Notes: generated by a model from the letters alone, not told the origin. 64,000 nucleotides of DNA from CAVTOA01 sp963736285 (GCA_963736285.1 CAVTOA010000003.1:372001-436000), one strand, 5' to 3'. Shown: positions 16,600 to 26,853, counted from the stretch's first letter. A program made the numbers and translations.

Positions 16600-18060
16600 T
16601 CACATCGACTCCAACTCACGTCCCTTGGTTTCTTTAATCGCCTTGAAGACAAAGACAAACGAGACAGCGGCGGCCGTGGTGTAGATGCCGTAGGCCAACA
16701 CCAAGCTCGTATCCTGCAGCACCGGAAACGTGGTCGAGACGGCGAAATTGGTGATCCATTGCACGGCGGCGGCCACAGACAACGCGATGGCGCGAATCTT
16801 GTTGGGAAACATCTCCCCCAGCAAAACCCACACCACCGGACCCCAGGAAGCTCCAAAGAAAACTACAAAAAGGTTTGCCGCCACGAGCGCTACTGGACCA
16901 GCTACCGGACCGAGATGCGGGTCGCCGCCTCCCGAGCGGTCTGCTGTGGCGAACATCGCCGCCAGCACACCCAACGAAACGAACATGCCCGCCGAACCCA
17001 CGAGCAGCAGCGGACGTCGACCAAATTTGTCCACCAACGCGAGGGCGATGAACGTGGTGGCGATGTTTGTCACTGACGTAATCACCGTGATGAGGAGAGA
17101 ATTGCTGTCCGAGAACCCTACGGCGGACCAGAGCGAACTCGAGTAGTAGAAGATCACGTTGATGCCGACCAATTGTTGGAAGGCCGAGAGCAGAATTCCC
17201 GACCACACGATCGGCAATAGACCAAGGAGTGGTCCCCGCAGGTCTCGCAAGCGTGGGTGGAACTCCCCTCGCAATGTCTCTTTGATGCTGGCTATTTTTT
17301 CCGTCGGCTTTGTTTCTCCCAAATCGAGCAAGACGGAGGCTGCCGCGCGCTCTCGTCCTATCGCGACCAAATATCGCGGCGACTGCGGGATGAACACCAG
17401 CCCTAGCAAGTAGAGCAGCGCGGGAAGAATGCCGGTAAGGAACATCCATCGCCAGGCGGCGATGCCCAGCCAGAGATCTTCGTTAGCACCGCCGGCCGCC
17501 GTCGCCAGTACGTAGTCCGACAGCAGCGCTACGAAGATTCCCAACACGATCGCCAACTGCTGAAACGAGCCCAGCCGACCACGTTTAGATGCCGGTGCCG
17601 TCTCGGCAATATAGGTCGGGCAGATCACGCTAGCCACGCCCACGGCGAAGCCTCCGAGGACTCGCCACCCCATGAGGTCGTATGTGGACAAAGACATGAA
17701 AGAGCCAACGGCACTGACAAAGAACAGCACCGCCGCGACCTGCATAGTGCGAACCCGGCCGAACCTGTCAGCGATCCGGCCGGCGACCCAGGCACCCAAC
17801 GCCGAACCCAACAACGCTGACGAGACAGTGAGCCCACTGACCCACGCTGAGGTATCGAACGTTTCGCGGATCGCCTTAACCGCACCATTAATGACCGAGG
17901 TGTCAAAGCCAAAGAGGAACCCACCGATGGCAGCAACCCCCGCAACGGCAGCGACTCGGGTGTTGGCGTGTTCTGGTGGTTGGGGCGCGGACGCGGGTGC
18001 CGCGCCGCCAGCTGACGGCGGCGGGACTACCCCCGTCGTCACGATGCTTCCCTTTGCCAC
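16600..18060 (-). CDS. MFS sugar porter (sugar/H+ symporter)
   Basis: This 486-residue protein has twelve predicted helices and sugar-porter signatures. These are GGFLFGFDTSVINGA in TM1, GRIADRFGRVRTMQ between TM2 and TM3, a PTYIAETAPASKRGRLGS block (PxYxxExxPxxxRG), FQQLVGINVIFYY in TM7, DKFGRRPLLL, and GPVVWVLLGEMFPNKIR near TM10. It is probably a monosaccharide importer. It stands between two convergent or colinear genes without an enzyme partner, though an aldose epimerase lies 1.7 kb upstream on the same strand. Confidence 0.93.
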   Translation of the reverse strand: MAKGSIVTTGVVPPPSAGGAAPASAPQPPEHANTRVAAVAGVAAIGGFLFGFDTSVINGAVKAIRETFDTSAWVSGLTVSSALLGSALGAWVAGRIADRFGRVRTMQVAAVLFFVSAVGSFMSLSTYDLMGWRVLGGFAVGVASVICPTYIAETAPASKRGRLGSFQQLAIVLGIFVALLSDYVLATAAGGANEDLWLGIAAWRWMFLTGILPALLYLLGLVFIPQSPRYLVAIGRERAAASVLLDLGETKPTEKIASIKETLRGEFHPRLRDLRGPLLGLLPIVWSGILLSAFQQLVGINVIFYYSSSLWSAVGFSDSNSLLITVITSVTNIATTFIALALVDKFGRRPLLLVGSAGMFVSLGVLAAMFATADRSGGGDPHLGPVAGPVALVAANLFVVFFGASWGPVVWVLLGEMFPNKIRAIALSVAAAVQWITNFAVSTTFPVLQDTSLVLAYGIYTTAAAVSFVFVFKAIKETKGRELESM

Positions 18061-18215
18061 ACATTTTCCACACGCACCGTGTGAGTATTAGTCACAATCC
18101 GGCATTTAGCACGAACCGGCCTAAGTGCGCGTCGCAAGAACCAAGTCAGTCGACTGACCAGAGAATTCTGGGGAAGACTTCGTCACATCGTCAAATTCCA
18201 GCCTTCAACTCACAA

Positions 18216-19406
18216 TTAGGAACGGAGTTTTCGCCAGGCTTTTCGCCATTGATCGAGAGACGTACAGCCGTCTCCGCCGCCCTTAGCACACTGCTTGGTC
18301 GGCGACGTAGCAAAGTGGACTTTCTGGTAGTACTGCTCGTCAGTGGCGTGGAACGTCTCACAATACTTCTGATCGCTGGTCTTTTCGCAGGCCGCCGAGA
18401 CAGCGGGTGCCATACCCACGTACTCCGAGATCTGAGCATTGATGGTGGGATCGAGAACATGGTTCATCCAGCGGTACATACAGTTGCGGTGCTTGGCTTG
18501 CGTGCTCAGCATCCAGGTGTCCGATGAGCCCGTCGTGCCCTCACTTGGCATCGCACCTTGCACCGGCGTATGACGTTGCTGGCCTAACGCGATTACCGTC
18601 TCCGGGCTCATGCCCACAACGGCTTTGCCTTGTTCAAAGTTTTGGACTTGGTCCACATAGTTCGTCCAATAACTACCCGTGATCTTCTTCTGCGCTTCCG
18701 CCAGCTTAAGCACGGCGGCGAATTGCTTGTCGTTCAAGGAATAGGGGTCTTTTATCCCTAGTTTCGGCTGCTTACTCATGGCGTAAACCGCCGCATCCGC
18801 CAAGGTCATAGGCGAATCGTAAACACTCACTTTGCCCGCATAGGACGCCTTCGTGTCATACAGAGCCGACAACGACGTGGGGCCAGGGTTTACCTGGTCG
18901 CTGCGCCATTCAAGTTGATTGGCGATCCGTCCCAATGGCACGCCGTAGGCTTGCCCGTCGAGCGAATTCCACTCTTTCTTTTTCAGCCCAGACACGACAT
19001 CGCCATAATTCTTAATCAGCGAAGTGTTCACGGGCGCCGCTTTTTTGTCGACCATTAATTGTCGAGAAATCTCGCCCGGAACTGCCGCGCCGTCATAGCC
19101 ACCGCCATCGATTAGCTTTTCCATATCTTCAGCGGAATTGACGGTCTTCACAGAGATTAAGCAGCCAGTGGAACGCTCGAATGGCGTTACCCAATCGGTA
19201 TTGGTGTCGGTGGAGCCATTCTCGACATAACCGGGAAATGCGACCAAATTCAGTGCACGCTCGTTTTTGCCTAGAGTGGAAATGGGTTTTGGCGCAGCGT
19301 CGTTGGCACCCCCGCAACCAGCCAGAGCTACCACGGTCGCTAACGACACGGCACTAAGCATGACCAGCGATCTCGCCAATCCCGTGCTTCTGCGGAATAA
19401 CCGCAT
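18216..19406 (-). CDS. PotD-like extracellular solute-binding lipoprotein (orphan)
   Basis: This 396-residue protein carries a lipobox signal peptide (hydrophobic VMLSAVSLATVVALAGCGG, Cys near residue 31). It then has a periplasmic-binding fold of spermidine/putrescine type (VAFPGYVENG, FERSTGCLISVKT, YDGAAVPGEISRQL, WMLSTQAKHRNCMYRWMNHVLDP). No permease or ATPase gene flanks it, so it depends on a transporter elsewhere or has been recruited as a sensor. Several extra cysteines lie in the C-terminal 80 residues. Confidence 0.85.
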   Translation of the reverse strand: MRLFRRSTGLARSLVMLSAVSLATVVALAGCGGANDAAPKPISTLGKNERALNLVAFPGYVENGSTDTNTDWVTPFERSTGCLISVKTVNSAEDMEKLIDGGGYDGAAVPGEISRQLMVDKKAAPVNTSLIKNYGDVVSGLKKKEWNSLDGQAYGVPLGRIANQLEWRSDQVNPGPTSLSALYDTKASYAGKVSVYDSPMTLADAAVYAMSKQPKLGIKDPYSLNDKQFAAVLKLAEAQKKITGSYWTNYVDQVQNFEQGKAVVGMSPETVIALGQQRHTPVQGAMPSEGTTGSSDTWMLSTQAKHRNCMYRWMNHVLDPTINAQISEYVGMAPAVSAACEKTSDQKYCETFHATDEQYYQKVHFATSPTKQCAKGGGDGCTSLDQWRKAWRKLRS

Positions 19407-19436
19407 CCAGAGTCCCCCTCCATTTGTCCCCCGACA

Positions 19437-19754
19437 TTATTTCTGCTGGCCAACGCCGCTTGGCGCGGGGGCATAGACACGTGCATGTATCGAGGTGCGC
19501 TGCTGCAAGGCCGCTCGCAGTGCGCGGTGTACGCCGTCTTCCAGGTAAAGCACTCCACCAAACTGCACCACATGCGGAAACAGATCTCCAAAATAGGTGG
19601 AGTCCTCGGCGAGCAACCGGTCTAGTGCTAGCTCTCGCTTCGTCGTGACAAGCTCATCCAGACGAACCGCGCGAGGTGGGATCCGCGCCCAGTCGCGGGC
19701 GGTCAGCTCGTGGTCGGGATAGGGACGCCCTTCGCGGACTGCCTTAAAGATCAC
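19437..19754 (-). CDS. ParB-N-like small conserved protein
   Basis: This 105-residue protein has the composition of a ParB-N/sulfiredoxin-like fold: IPPRAVRLDELVTTKREL, then LAEDSTYFGDLFPHVVQFGG, LYLEDGVHRALRAALQQ. The DGxHR-type box resembles the nucleotide-binding motif of ParB-like proteins. It lies 30 bases downstream of the epimerase gene on the same strand and is probably co-transcribed. Specific function is unknown. Confidence 0.75.
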   Translation of the reverse strand: MIFKAVREGRPYPDHELTARDWARIPPRAVRLDELVTTKRELALDRLLAEDSTYFGDLFPHVVQFGGVLYLEDGVHRALRAALQQRTSIHARVYAPAPSGVGQQK

Positions 19755-19784
19755 GCGGCTCCTCTCAGAGACTCCACCGCAACT

Positions 19785-20744
19785 TTAAGCGTAGGGGCGA
19801 ATGCCCCAACTGCCACTCCATGGTTCCCCTGGCTGAAGCACCAACAAATTCTCGCGAGAATTGAACGCATTAGCGGGGCATGTCATGGGCTCGACCGCAA
19901 CCGCAGCGGCTTCCCGCCCGCTGGGGCCCATCCCGTTGTATACCTGCACCCATCCGAACGCGGCGTCCTGCCACAACTCCACGCCCCAACCGCTGTCTAG
20001 CGCGGCAAGCCGGGTACGGACTGTTCCGTCTGCTCCATTGAGCAAACCGGTGAACGCGGTGTCCAACCGGAGACCACTGATCAACCGCGGTGTCCGAAAA
20101 TCAAACTCCGTCCCCGCCGTTTGAGCCCGACCGGCGGGAAGCATGCGGTCGTCAACGACAAGCCGCCAGTTCGCCGAGACCTGCAGGAGCAACTCGTCAG
20201 CGGATTTGTTGGGAATTTGCAGGTAAGGATGCGCACCCAAGCCAAACGGCGCTGGCCGGTCACCGACATTGACGACCTCGTGGCTAGCGCGCAGCCCTTG
20301 CTTCGAAATGCTCCACACCGTCGTGAGATCTAGCGGCCAGGGATACCCCGGCTGAGGCATCAACCGGCACCGCAACGTCACCTGGTCAATGGCCCGTTCC
20401 TCGCACTCCCATGGAAGCCAGCGGGTAAGTCCATGTATCGCATTGGCGCGCTCTGGCTCGTCTATCGGTACCTGATAGTCCACTGTGGAAAATGAATAGT
20501 GGCCATGGTCTATCCGGTTGGGCCATGGTGCCAGCACCTGCCCCGCCCCGGCTGGCGCTAGCTGATCCTCGCTGTAGCCGGCAACCAGCGGGTTGCCGTT
20601 CACCTCGTAGGACCGCAGACCGCCGCCCACCTCTGTGAGCGTCGCCCGGTGGTCGCCCGAAACGATCGTGAACTGCTCACCTGACGGGCTCGACGTCTGC
20701 GTCTGGCCCGCCTGCCGCCTTATCCCTGACCACCGAACCGCCAT
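19785..20744 (-). CDS. Aldose 1-epimerase family protein
   Basis: This 319-residue beta-sandwich enzyme interconverts alpha and beta anomers of aldoses. The signatures are VLAPWPNRIDHGHY, NAIHGLTRWLPWE (catalytic His region), FGLGAHPYLQIPN (second His) and a late VQVYNGMGPSGREAAAVAVEPMTCPANAF with the catalytic Glu. I chose the start at 20744 (GAGGAG 8 bases upstream) over the open frame to 20909. It is divergent from citrate synthase 2. Confidence 0.9.
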   Translation of the reverse strand: MAVRWSGIRRQAGQTQTSSPSGEQFTIVSGDHRATLTEVGGGLRSYEVNGNPLVAGYSEDQLAPAGAGQVLAPWPNRIDHGHYSFSTVDYQVPIDEPERANAIHGLTRWLPWECEERAIDQVTLRCRLMPQPGYPWPLDLTTVWSISKQGLRASHEVVNVGDRPAPFGLGAHPYLQIPNKSADELLLQVSANWRLVVDDRMLPAGRAQTAGTEFDFRTPRLISGLRLDTAFTGLLNGADGTVRTRLAALDSGWGVELWQDAAFGWVQVYNGMGPSGREAAAVAVEPMTCPANAFNSRENLLVLQPGEPWSGSWGIRPYA

Positions 20745-21001
20745 GCGAACTCCTCGTGTCCATTGCCTACAGCAGGATCCCACGAAGCGGTTCCATCCAC
20801 CGCATCTGGAGACGGGGGGGGCATTCCTCGTTACTGTTCGGTATCTCACGTGAGCCCGATCGCACGCCACCTCGCACAACCCGCGATTTGGTAGCAAAAT
20901 AGGCGGCAATGAGGGCAGCGTCGCCGTCGCCCAGAGGGCATAGTTCCTATCGGCCGCTCGTCAGGCGCGACCACTACGTAACAGCAGGGAGTGACACATC
21001 C

Positions 21002-22108
21002 ATGGCCGAAGACTTCAAGCCTGGTTTGGAAGGCGTCGTTGCATTCGAAACCGAGATTGCTGAGCCAGATAAGAACGGTAACGCCTTGCGATACCGCGGC
21101 GTGGACATCGAAAAGTTGGTCGGCCATGTGTCGTTTGGCAATGTCTGGGCACTACTCGTTGACGGCGAATTTGGGCCAGGTTTGCCACCGGCGGAACCAT
21201 TTCCGTTGCCCGTGCACTCCGGTGACATCCGGGTAGATGTACAGAGCGCCGTCACCATGCTTGCGCCGTATTGGGGGCTTGGTCAGCTCATCGACATCAC
21301 CGACGAGCAAGCCCGAGACGACCTCGCGCGCATCTCGGTCACCACCATGTCATTCGTGGCACAGTCTGCTCGCGGTATTGGTTTGCCCGCGGTTCCACAA
21401 GATCAGATCGATAGAGCGTCTACCATCGTCGAACGATTTATGGTGCGCTGGCGCGGCGAGCCCGACCCCAAGCATGTACAAGCCGTCGACGCGTATTTCA
21501 TCGCGGCTGCCGAACATGGGCTGAATGCGTCCACCTTCACCGCTCGCGTCGCGGCAAGTACTGGAGCAGACTCCGCGGCCTGTATTTCGTCAGCAGTGGG
21601 CTCTTTGTCTGGACCCCTCCACGGTGGCGCACCATCCCGGGTGCTCAAAATGCTCGACGAAGTCGACGAGATGGGCGATGCCGAACGCTGGGTCAAGGGA
21701 GCGCTCGATCGTGGCGAACGCTTGATGGGTTTTGGGCACCGGGTATATCGCGCGGAGGACCCCCGTGCCCGCGTTTTGCGTCGGACAGCACAAGAGCTCG
21801 GATCACGTCGGTATGAGGTGGCCGAGGCGCTCGAAAAAGCTGCTATAGCTGAGCTTCACGCACGTAAGCCCGATCGTGTGCTCGCTACTAACGTCGAATT
21901 TTGGTCAGCGGTCGTTCTCGACTTTGCCGGCGTGCCCGCGCATATGTTTACGTCCATGTTCACTTGCGCCAGGACAGCTGGTTGGAGCGCGCACATTCTG
22001 GAGCAAAAGCGCACCGGTCGCCTCATTAGGCCAGCCGCCCGCTACGTCGGGCCGGAACCTCGCACACCCGAGGAAGTCACCGGCTGGGCAAACATCGCGC
22101 ATGCCTAG
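21002..22108 (+). CDS. Citrate synthase 2
   Basis: This 368-residue enzyme condenses oxaloacetate and acetyl-CoA. LRYRGVDIEKLV begins the fold. SGPLHGGAPSRVLKML and GFGHRVYRAEDPRARVL carry the two active-site His regions, and TNVEFWSAVVLDFAGVP, then TCARTAGWSAHILEQKRTGRLIRP, match the actinobacterial citrate synthase 2 type. An open frame reaches 20909, but the ATG at 21002, with GGGAG upstream, marks the start of homology. serC follows on the same strand. Confidence 0.94.
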   Translation: MAEDFKPGLEGVVAFETEIAEPDKNGNALRYRGVDIEKLVGHVSFGNVWALLVDGEFGPGLPPAEPFPLPVHSGDIRVDVQSAVTMLAPYWGLGQLIDITDEQARDDLARISVTTMSFVAQSARGIGLPAVPQDQIDRASTIVERFMVRWRGEPDPKHVQAVDAYFIAAAEHGLNASTFTARVAASTGADSAACISSAVGSLSGPLHGGAPSRVLKMLDEVDEMGDAERWVKGALDRGERLMGFGHRVYRAEDPRARVLRRTAQELGSRRYEVAEALEKAAIAELHARKPDRVLATNVEFWSAVVLDFAGVPAHMFTSMFTCARTAGWSAHILEQKRTGRLIRPAARYVGPEPRTPEEVTGWANIAHA

Positions 22109-22152
22109 TACCCACAAAGAGAGCAAAAACGGTCCAGTGGCAAAATCGGTTC

Positions 22153-23316
22153 ATGAGCGATTCAGCACAAATCGTCATACCCAGTACGCTACTTCCGGCC
22201 GACGGACGGTTCGGCTGTGGACCATCTAAGGTCCGCCCAGAGGTGATCTCCGCTCTCGACGAAGTGTCCACGTCGTATCTGGGCACCTCACATCGGAAGC
22301 CGACGGTGCGCAACCAGGTAGCCCGGCTCCGGCGTGGAATCGCAGAATTGTTCTCACTGCCAGCCGGCTACGAAGTCGTGTTAGGCAATGGCGGCTCCAC
22401 CGCCTTCTGGGAAATGGCGGTATTTGGCCTCATTCGGAGGCGGGCGCAGTTTCTGTCATTTGGCGAGTTTGGCGCAAAATTCGCCAAGGCTGCTAAGGCT
22501 GCTCCTTTTCTAGACCAGCCACACGTCATCACCGCACCACCCGGGAGCGCCCCCCAGTTCGCCTCCACCCTTGGCATCGACGTCTATGCAACCCCGCACA
22601 ACGAAACGTCAACGGGTGTGGCCGTGCCGGTACAACGCCCGGTGGGCATGGATGCGGACGCGCTGCTGTTGCATGACGCCACATCGGCCGCCGGCGGCAT
22701 AAACGTCGATATCACCCAGTCAGACGTCTACTATTTCGCGCCGCAGAAATGCTTCGGCTCAGATGGCGGGCTATGGGTGGCGGCAATGTCGCCGCAAGCT
22801 ATCGCTCGCGCGGAAGAACTGAAAAGCTCGGGCCGCTATATCCCGGCCTTTTTAGACCTCATGACCGCCATAGATAATTCACGGCAGGAACAGACATACA
22901 ACACCCCAGCGCTTGCGACCATCTTCACAACGGCCGAGCAAGTGGAGTGGTTTCTTCAGAACGGCGGCCTACCCTGGTGTGCGGCCCGCACCCAAGAATC
23001 AGCTCAGACGCTGTACACGTGGGCAGAAGCAAGCGACTACGCAACCCCATTTGTGGACGATCCGGCGCTTCGTTCACCGGTCGTCGGCACCGTCGACTTT
23101 AACGATTCCGTTGACGCCGCTCAGGTTGCGGGCGCGCTGCGAGCAAACGGCATCGTCGACACCGAGCCCTACCGAAAACTCGGTCGCAATCAGCTACGCA
23201 TCGCTATGTTTCCCGGCATTGAACCAGGAGACATAGCGAAGCTCACCGAATGTGTTGACTACGTGGTGTCCAGGCTCAGCGTCGCTAGTGCGAGTTCGAA
23301 CGGACGCGACTCTTAG
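22153..23316 (+). CDS. serC: Phosphoserine transaminase
   Basis: This 387-residue PLP enzyme of serine biosynthesis converts 3-phosphohydroxypyruvate and glutamate to phosphoserine. The actinobacterial-type signature FGCGPSKVRPE opens it, GNGGSTAFWEMAVFGLI follows, and YYFAPQKCFGSDGGLW contains the PLP lysine. The C-terminus has RKLGRNQLRIAMFPGIEP. It follows citrate synthase 2 by 44 bases. Its stop overlaps the stop codon of a small convergent gene. Confidence 0.95.
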   Translation: MSDSAQIVIPSTLLPADGRFGCGPSKVRPEVISALDEVSTSYLGTSHRKPTVRNQVARLRRGIAELFSLPAGYEVVLGNGGSTAFWEMAVFGLIRRRAQFLSFGEFGAKFAKAAKAAPFLDQPHVITAPPGSAPQFASTLGIDVYATPHNETSTGVAVPVQRPVGMDADALLLHDATSAAGGINVDITQSDVYYFAPQKCFGSDGGLWVAAMSPQAIARAEELKSSGRYIPAFLDLMTAIDNSRQEQTYNTPALATIFTTAEQVEWFLQNGGLPWCAARTQESAQTLYTWAEASDYATPFVDDPALRSPVVGTVDFNDSVDAAQVAGALRANGIVDTEPYRKLGRNQLRIAMFPGIEPGDIAKLTECVDYVVSRLSVASASSNGRDS

Positions 23317-23507
23317 GCAGCGGCTTTCTCTGTGAGTGAAGCAACGGTTGGTTCATCGTGGTGTTCGCCAGCGCGCGCTATGGAGTCGTGAGGTGAAACA
23401 CCAGCGCTCTCGACGACAAAGTATCCAGACTCGTCCCACATGACGCGGGCCGCGGCTTCTACGAAGGCAAAGGAATCTTGATCGGAATCTCGATAACCGG
23501 ATGCCAT
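23313..23507 (-). CDS. Small hypothetical protein convergent with serC
   Basis: This 64-residue protein starts at an ATG (23507) behind AAAGGGACAG. The composition is ordinary (SDQDSFAFVEAAARVMWDESGYFVVES), with no membrane segments. The TAA stop overlaps the serC stop. I do not recognise it; the ribosome site and amino-acid pattern support a real gene. Confidence 0.55.
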   Translation of the reverse strand: MASGYRDSDQDSFAFVEAAARVMWDESGYFVVESAGVSPHDSIARAGEHHDEPTVASLTEKAAA

Positions 23508-23910
23508 AGCTGTCCCTTTCAATTCGCGGACCTGACATATCTCAGCAGAGACGAAAAATGCTCACTGCGCTAGAGAAAATGGCATCCAATTAGTCGAATA
23601 AAACGTCGAGCACCTCAATGCATCCGATGCTCGCCAAGAACCTACGTTCCCACGTCGGCTTTTGTAGGTCGGCAACGGAAATCGGCATCCCCTATGGTCC
23701 CGCCTCCTCCTATTTGTCACGGCTTGAGTACTGGAGCGGCACCCGTACCGATCCAGAGCTCCGCAAAAGACGCACTGCGTGGCTTGTGCCCGTCCGTGAG
23801 TAAGGCATCGTAGAGTGGCTCCGGGGCTCACAACCGTGCCCCTGATCAACACAGGTGGAGAACGACTCCTCCGCCGCCACTGCCAGCGACTCCTCGGGAG
23901 GAGAAGCAGA
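23508..23910. other. Intergenic region upstream of sepH
   Basis: About 400 bases with no convincing gene. Short frames on both strands lack ribosome sites and protein-like composition. It must hold the sepH promoter and the promoter of the small minus-strand gene ending at 23313. Confidence 0.5.
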
Positions 23911-24945
23911 ATGCGACCTCTTCGGTTTGTTGCGCTTTCCGAGGACGGTCAGGCATTGGTTCTGACTGACGAAGCGGGGCGAATGCTCTTCCTCACGCTC
24001 GACGAATCTGTGCTCGGCGCTATCCGGCAGGACCACAGCATCGCGGGCCAACTCGCCATTGAGGTCGACGCTTCCCTCACTCCCCGCGATATCCAGGCCC
24101 GGATTCGGGCTGGTGACTCTGTTGCCGAAGTCGCCCGTGTTGCCAATGTTTCCGTGGAAAAGGTGCTGCGCTTCGCCGGCCCTGTGCTGCAAGAACGAGC
24201 GGCCATGGCTGAGCTTGCCCGGCGCACTCGCCTGAAAGACTCCGACGAGGGCGGCAAACTGGGCGAGATCACCGACAAACACTTGACGGAACATGCGGTG
24301 GATCCCCAAAAAGTCACGTGGGACTCTTTCCGGCGCGAAAATGGCAGCTGGCGCATCACCGCGACCTGGCAGTCAGGCAAAGCGACGGCGTCTGCTGTAT
24401 GGGATTTGGACAAGGGCCGCACGACCGTTACCGCAGCCGACGACATGGCCATGTTTTTGGCGGCCGATAGGCAAACGCTGCTAGAGCGGGAAGAGTTGTC
24501 GGGCAACACCAAGCCACGGCTAGCTGCGTCCCGCTTGTTCAACGACGATGTCGCGGAGCCCAAAGAAGGCCCCACCGTGCCTGCTGTCTCGATGCTCCGG
24601 CGCGATCGAGCCGCCCGCCAGCAACGCATCGTCGAGCGAGCAACAGGCGCACATCCTGCTTACGTGGGAGCGCAATCGGTCCCGTCCAGCGAACGACCCG
24701 CCATCGACACAGGCCTCGCACCCGGGTTTATCCGCCCGCCTCACCACGAGCGTCACCAAGAGCCAGACCAGCCAGCTCGGGAAGCCAGCGCCAACAGCAA
24801 TCCACCCGGACGCATCTCCGCGGCCGAGGCACTGGGGCTTGCTCCCCCCGCTCCTTCCAGTCAACCGCGCAAACGCGCACTCCCGACCTGGGACGACATC
24901 CTGTTCGGCGCGGGTGGTGCGAGTAGCTCCGGCGCGGAATCATAA
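23911..24945 (+). CDS. sepH: Septation protein SepH (DUF3071)
   Basis: This 344-residue protein has the SepH N-terminal domain: MRPLRFVALSEDGQALVLTDEAG, then the helix-turn-helix-like LTPRDIQARIRAGDSVAEVARVANVSVEKVLRFAGPVLQERAAMA. The C-terminal half is Pro/Ser-rich and disordered and ends in PTWDDILFG. In actinobacteria SepH stimulates FtsZ assembly at division septa. The start at 23911 follows GGGAGGAG; the open frame to 23815 is not supported. The serC-sepH neighbourhood is conserved in actinobacteria. Confidence 0.92.
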   Translation: MRPLRFVALSEDGQALVLTDEAGRMLFLTLDESVLGAIRQDHSIAGQLAIEVDASLTPRDIQARIRAGDSVAEVARVANVSVEKVLRFAGPVLQERAAMAELARRTRLKDSDEGGKLGEITDKHLTEHAVDPQKVTWDSFRRENGSWRITATWQSGKATASAVWDLDKGRTTVTAADDMAMFLAADRQTLLEREELSGNTKPRLAASRLFNDDVAEPKEGPTVPAVSMLRRDRAARQQRIVERATGAHPAYVGAQSVPSSERPAIDTGLAPGFIRPPHHERHQEPDQPAREASANSNPPGRISAAEALGLAPPAPSSQPRKRALPTWDDILFGAGGASSSGAES

Positions 24946-25117
24946 ACCAGCTCCACAGACCGACTTCCCAGTACGGTTGTCTTCCGCTGCTACGGGCCAG
25001 AAAACACCGATCGAGCCTGGCGGTCCCCGATTGGCGCCAGGACCATCTCCGCCATGGCACCAACAAGCCTTCGAGAGCTACGCCTCTGCCGCGTCAAAAA
25101 GTGGTTGACTGGCCGGT

Positions 25118-25404
25118 ATGGAATACACGCATTTGGGGCGCACCGGTTTATCTGTAAGTCGGCTTTGTCTGGGAACAATGAACTTCGGACCGGAAACGTC
25201 CGAAGACGACAGTCATCTCATCATGGATCAGGCCCACGAGCTCGGCATCAATTTCTTCGACACAGCCAACGTGTATGGCTGGGTCAAGGGCGAGGGCATT
25301 ACCGAGGGCATTATCGGGCGTTGGTTCGCTCGCAACGGTGGCCGCCGAGAAAGGACTGTCCTCGCCACCAAGGTCTACGGCTCCATGGGCGACTGGCCTA
25401 ATGA
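25118..25404 (+). pseudogene. Aldo/keto reductase, 5' part, interrupted by ISL3 element
   Basis: The first about 96 codons of an AKR-family NAD(P)H oxidoreductase. LGRTGLSVSRLCLGTMNFG opens the barrel, and INFFDTANVYG carries the catalytic Asp and Tyr and TVLATKV the catalytic Lys. The ISL3 element enters after the Asn-Glu codons at 25404, and the terminal repeat supplies a stop at 25418-25420. Joining this to the 3' part, with one target duplication removed, restores an uninterrupted 328-codon gene, so the insertion alone disabled it. Confidence 0.93.
25397..25404. repeat. Target-site duplication, left copy (CCTAATGA)
   Basis: Identical to 26866-26873 on the other side of the ISL3 element. 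One copy belongs to the original aldo/keto reductase reading frame. Confidence 0.95.
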
Positions 25405-25474
25405 GGCTCAACGAAGTTGATGGGGGTCGGCTGATGGCGTCGGTCTGTCCAGGGTGGACCCTGGTGTGAGGGGT

Positions 25475-25539
25475 GCCCGTGGCTCTTGGTGATCATCTTG
25501 TTGTCGAGGCAAGCTGATCACAACAGAAGAGCCACGGGC
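25475..25539 (+). promoter_or_regulatory. Hairpin covering the ISL3 transposase ribosome site
   Basis: GCCCGTGGCTCTT (25475-25487) and AAGAGCCACGGGC (25527-25539) are perfect 13-bp arms, and the right arm ends exactly at the transposase ATG. A transcript entering from outside the element would fold and hide the start region. One starting inside the loop would not. Confidence 0.65.
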
Positions 25540-26853
25540 ATGGTTGAGGATACGACCCGGCTGTTGGGTCTTGCCGGGCTGGCGGTCGTCGGGGTTGTCG
25601 ACGGGTCGGACGGTCCGGTGGTGGACTGGTCACCGCGGATGAGCGGGCGCGGCGGTGTCCGGAGTGCGGAACACTGGCGCGTAGGTCGAAGGGCCGGCGG
25701 GTGACCCGGCCGCGTGACCTGCCCGTGGGAGGGCGGCGGGCGAGCCTGCGATGGTGTAAGCGGCGCTGGTGTTGTGATGAGCGCAGTTGCCGGCGAGGGT
25801 CGTTCACCGAGGCGGTGTCTGCCGTGCCGGCGCGTAAGCGGATGACCGCGCGGTTGCGGACAGCGGCCGGTGCGGCGGTCGCCGACGGTGGGCGCACGGT
25901 GGTGCAGTCGGCGCGGGATCATGAGGTGTCCTGGCCGGTGGTCGCCGCCGCGTTCGCCGCGCATGCCGCCGCGGTGCTGCCTGAGCAGCCGCAACCGGTC
26001 GAGGTGCTGGGCATCGATGAGATCCGCCGGGGACGACCGAAATTCATGCTCGATGAGGCCACCGGCATGTGGCAGAGCACCGTCGATCGCTGGCACGTCG
26101 GATTCTGCGATCTGTCGGGTGGGCAAGGGCTGCTCGGTCAGGTCGAGGGCCGCACCGCCCAGGTCGTGGCCGACTGGCTCCTGGCACGCCCACGGCAGTG
26201 GCGTGAGCAGGTGCGCTACGTCGCGATCGACATGTGCACGATCTTCAAGTCCGCCGTCGGGCGAGTACTGCCTCACGCCCAACTCGTCGTCGACCACTTC
26301 CACCTCGTCCAACTGGCCAACGCCGACCGTCACCGAGGTCCGCCGCCGGGTCACCGTGCAGGCCCGCGGCCGGCGCGGACGCAAAGGCAACCGCGAGTGG
26401 GAACTACGCAACCGGCTGACCCGCAACGCCGCCCGAATGCGCGCCGAGCACGTCGACGACCTCGAAGCCGAACTGTCCGCGCTACCCGCACGCATCGGCC
26501 TGCCGATCCTGACCGCGTGGAACGCCAAGGAGGACCTGCTCGACCTACTCGCGCTGGCCCGCACCGAGCCGGACCGTGAACGCCTCGCCGCACTGCTTGA
26601 CCGTTTCTACCGCCGCTGCGCGAACGCTGACCTGCCCGAACTCGAGCGTCTGGCCACCACCGTGCAGACCTGGTGGCCCCAGATCCTCGCATTCATCCGC
26701 ACCGGAATCACCAACGCCGGCTCCGAGGGCACCAACCGAGTGATCAAGACCGTCGCCCGCGACGCCTACGGCTTCCGCAACCCCGCCAACCAACGACTAC
26801 GCACCCGCTGCGCCACCACCCGACGCACCCGAGGACACCTCAACCCCCGCTAA
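25540..26853 (+). pseudogene. ISL3-family transposase with two compensating frameshifts
   Basis: Three frame segments together encode a full ISL3 transposase. The N-terminus runs from ATG 25540 to about 25626. A missing base in GAC-TGG moves the frame. The middle (zinc-ribbon CPECG, then IDEIRRGRPKF and YVAIDMCTIFKSAV, with DDE acidic residues) runs to about 26325. An extra G then returns it to the first frame for the last 175 residues (GSEGTNRVIKTVARDAYGFRN). Either the copy is dead and moved in trans, or it mutated after insertion, or two base-calling errors exist in a high-GC stretch. Confidence 0.9.
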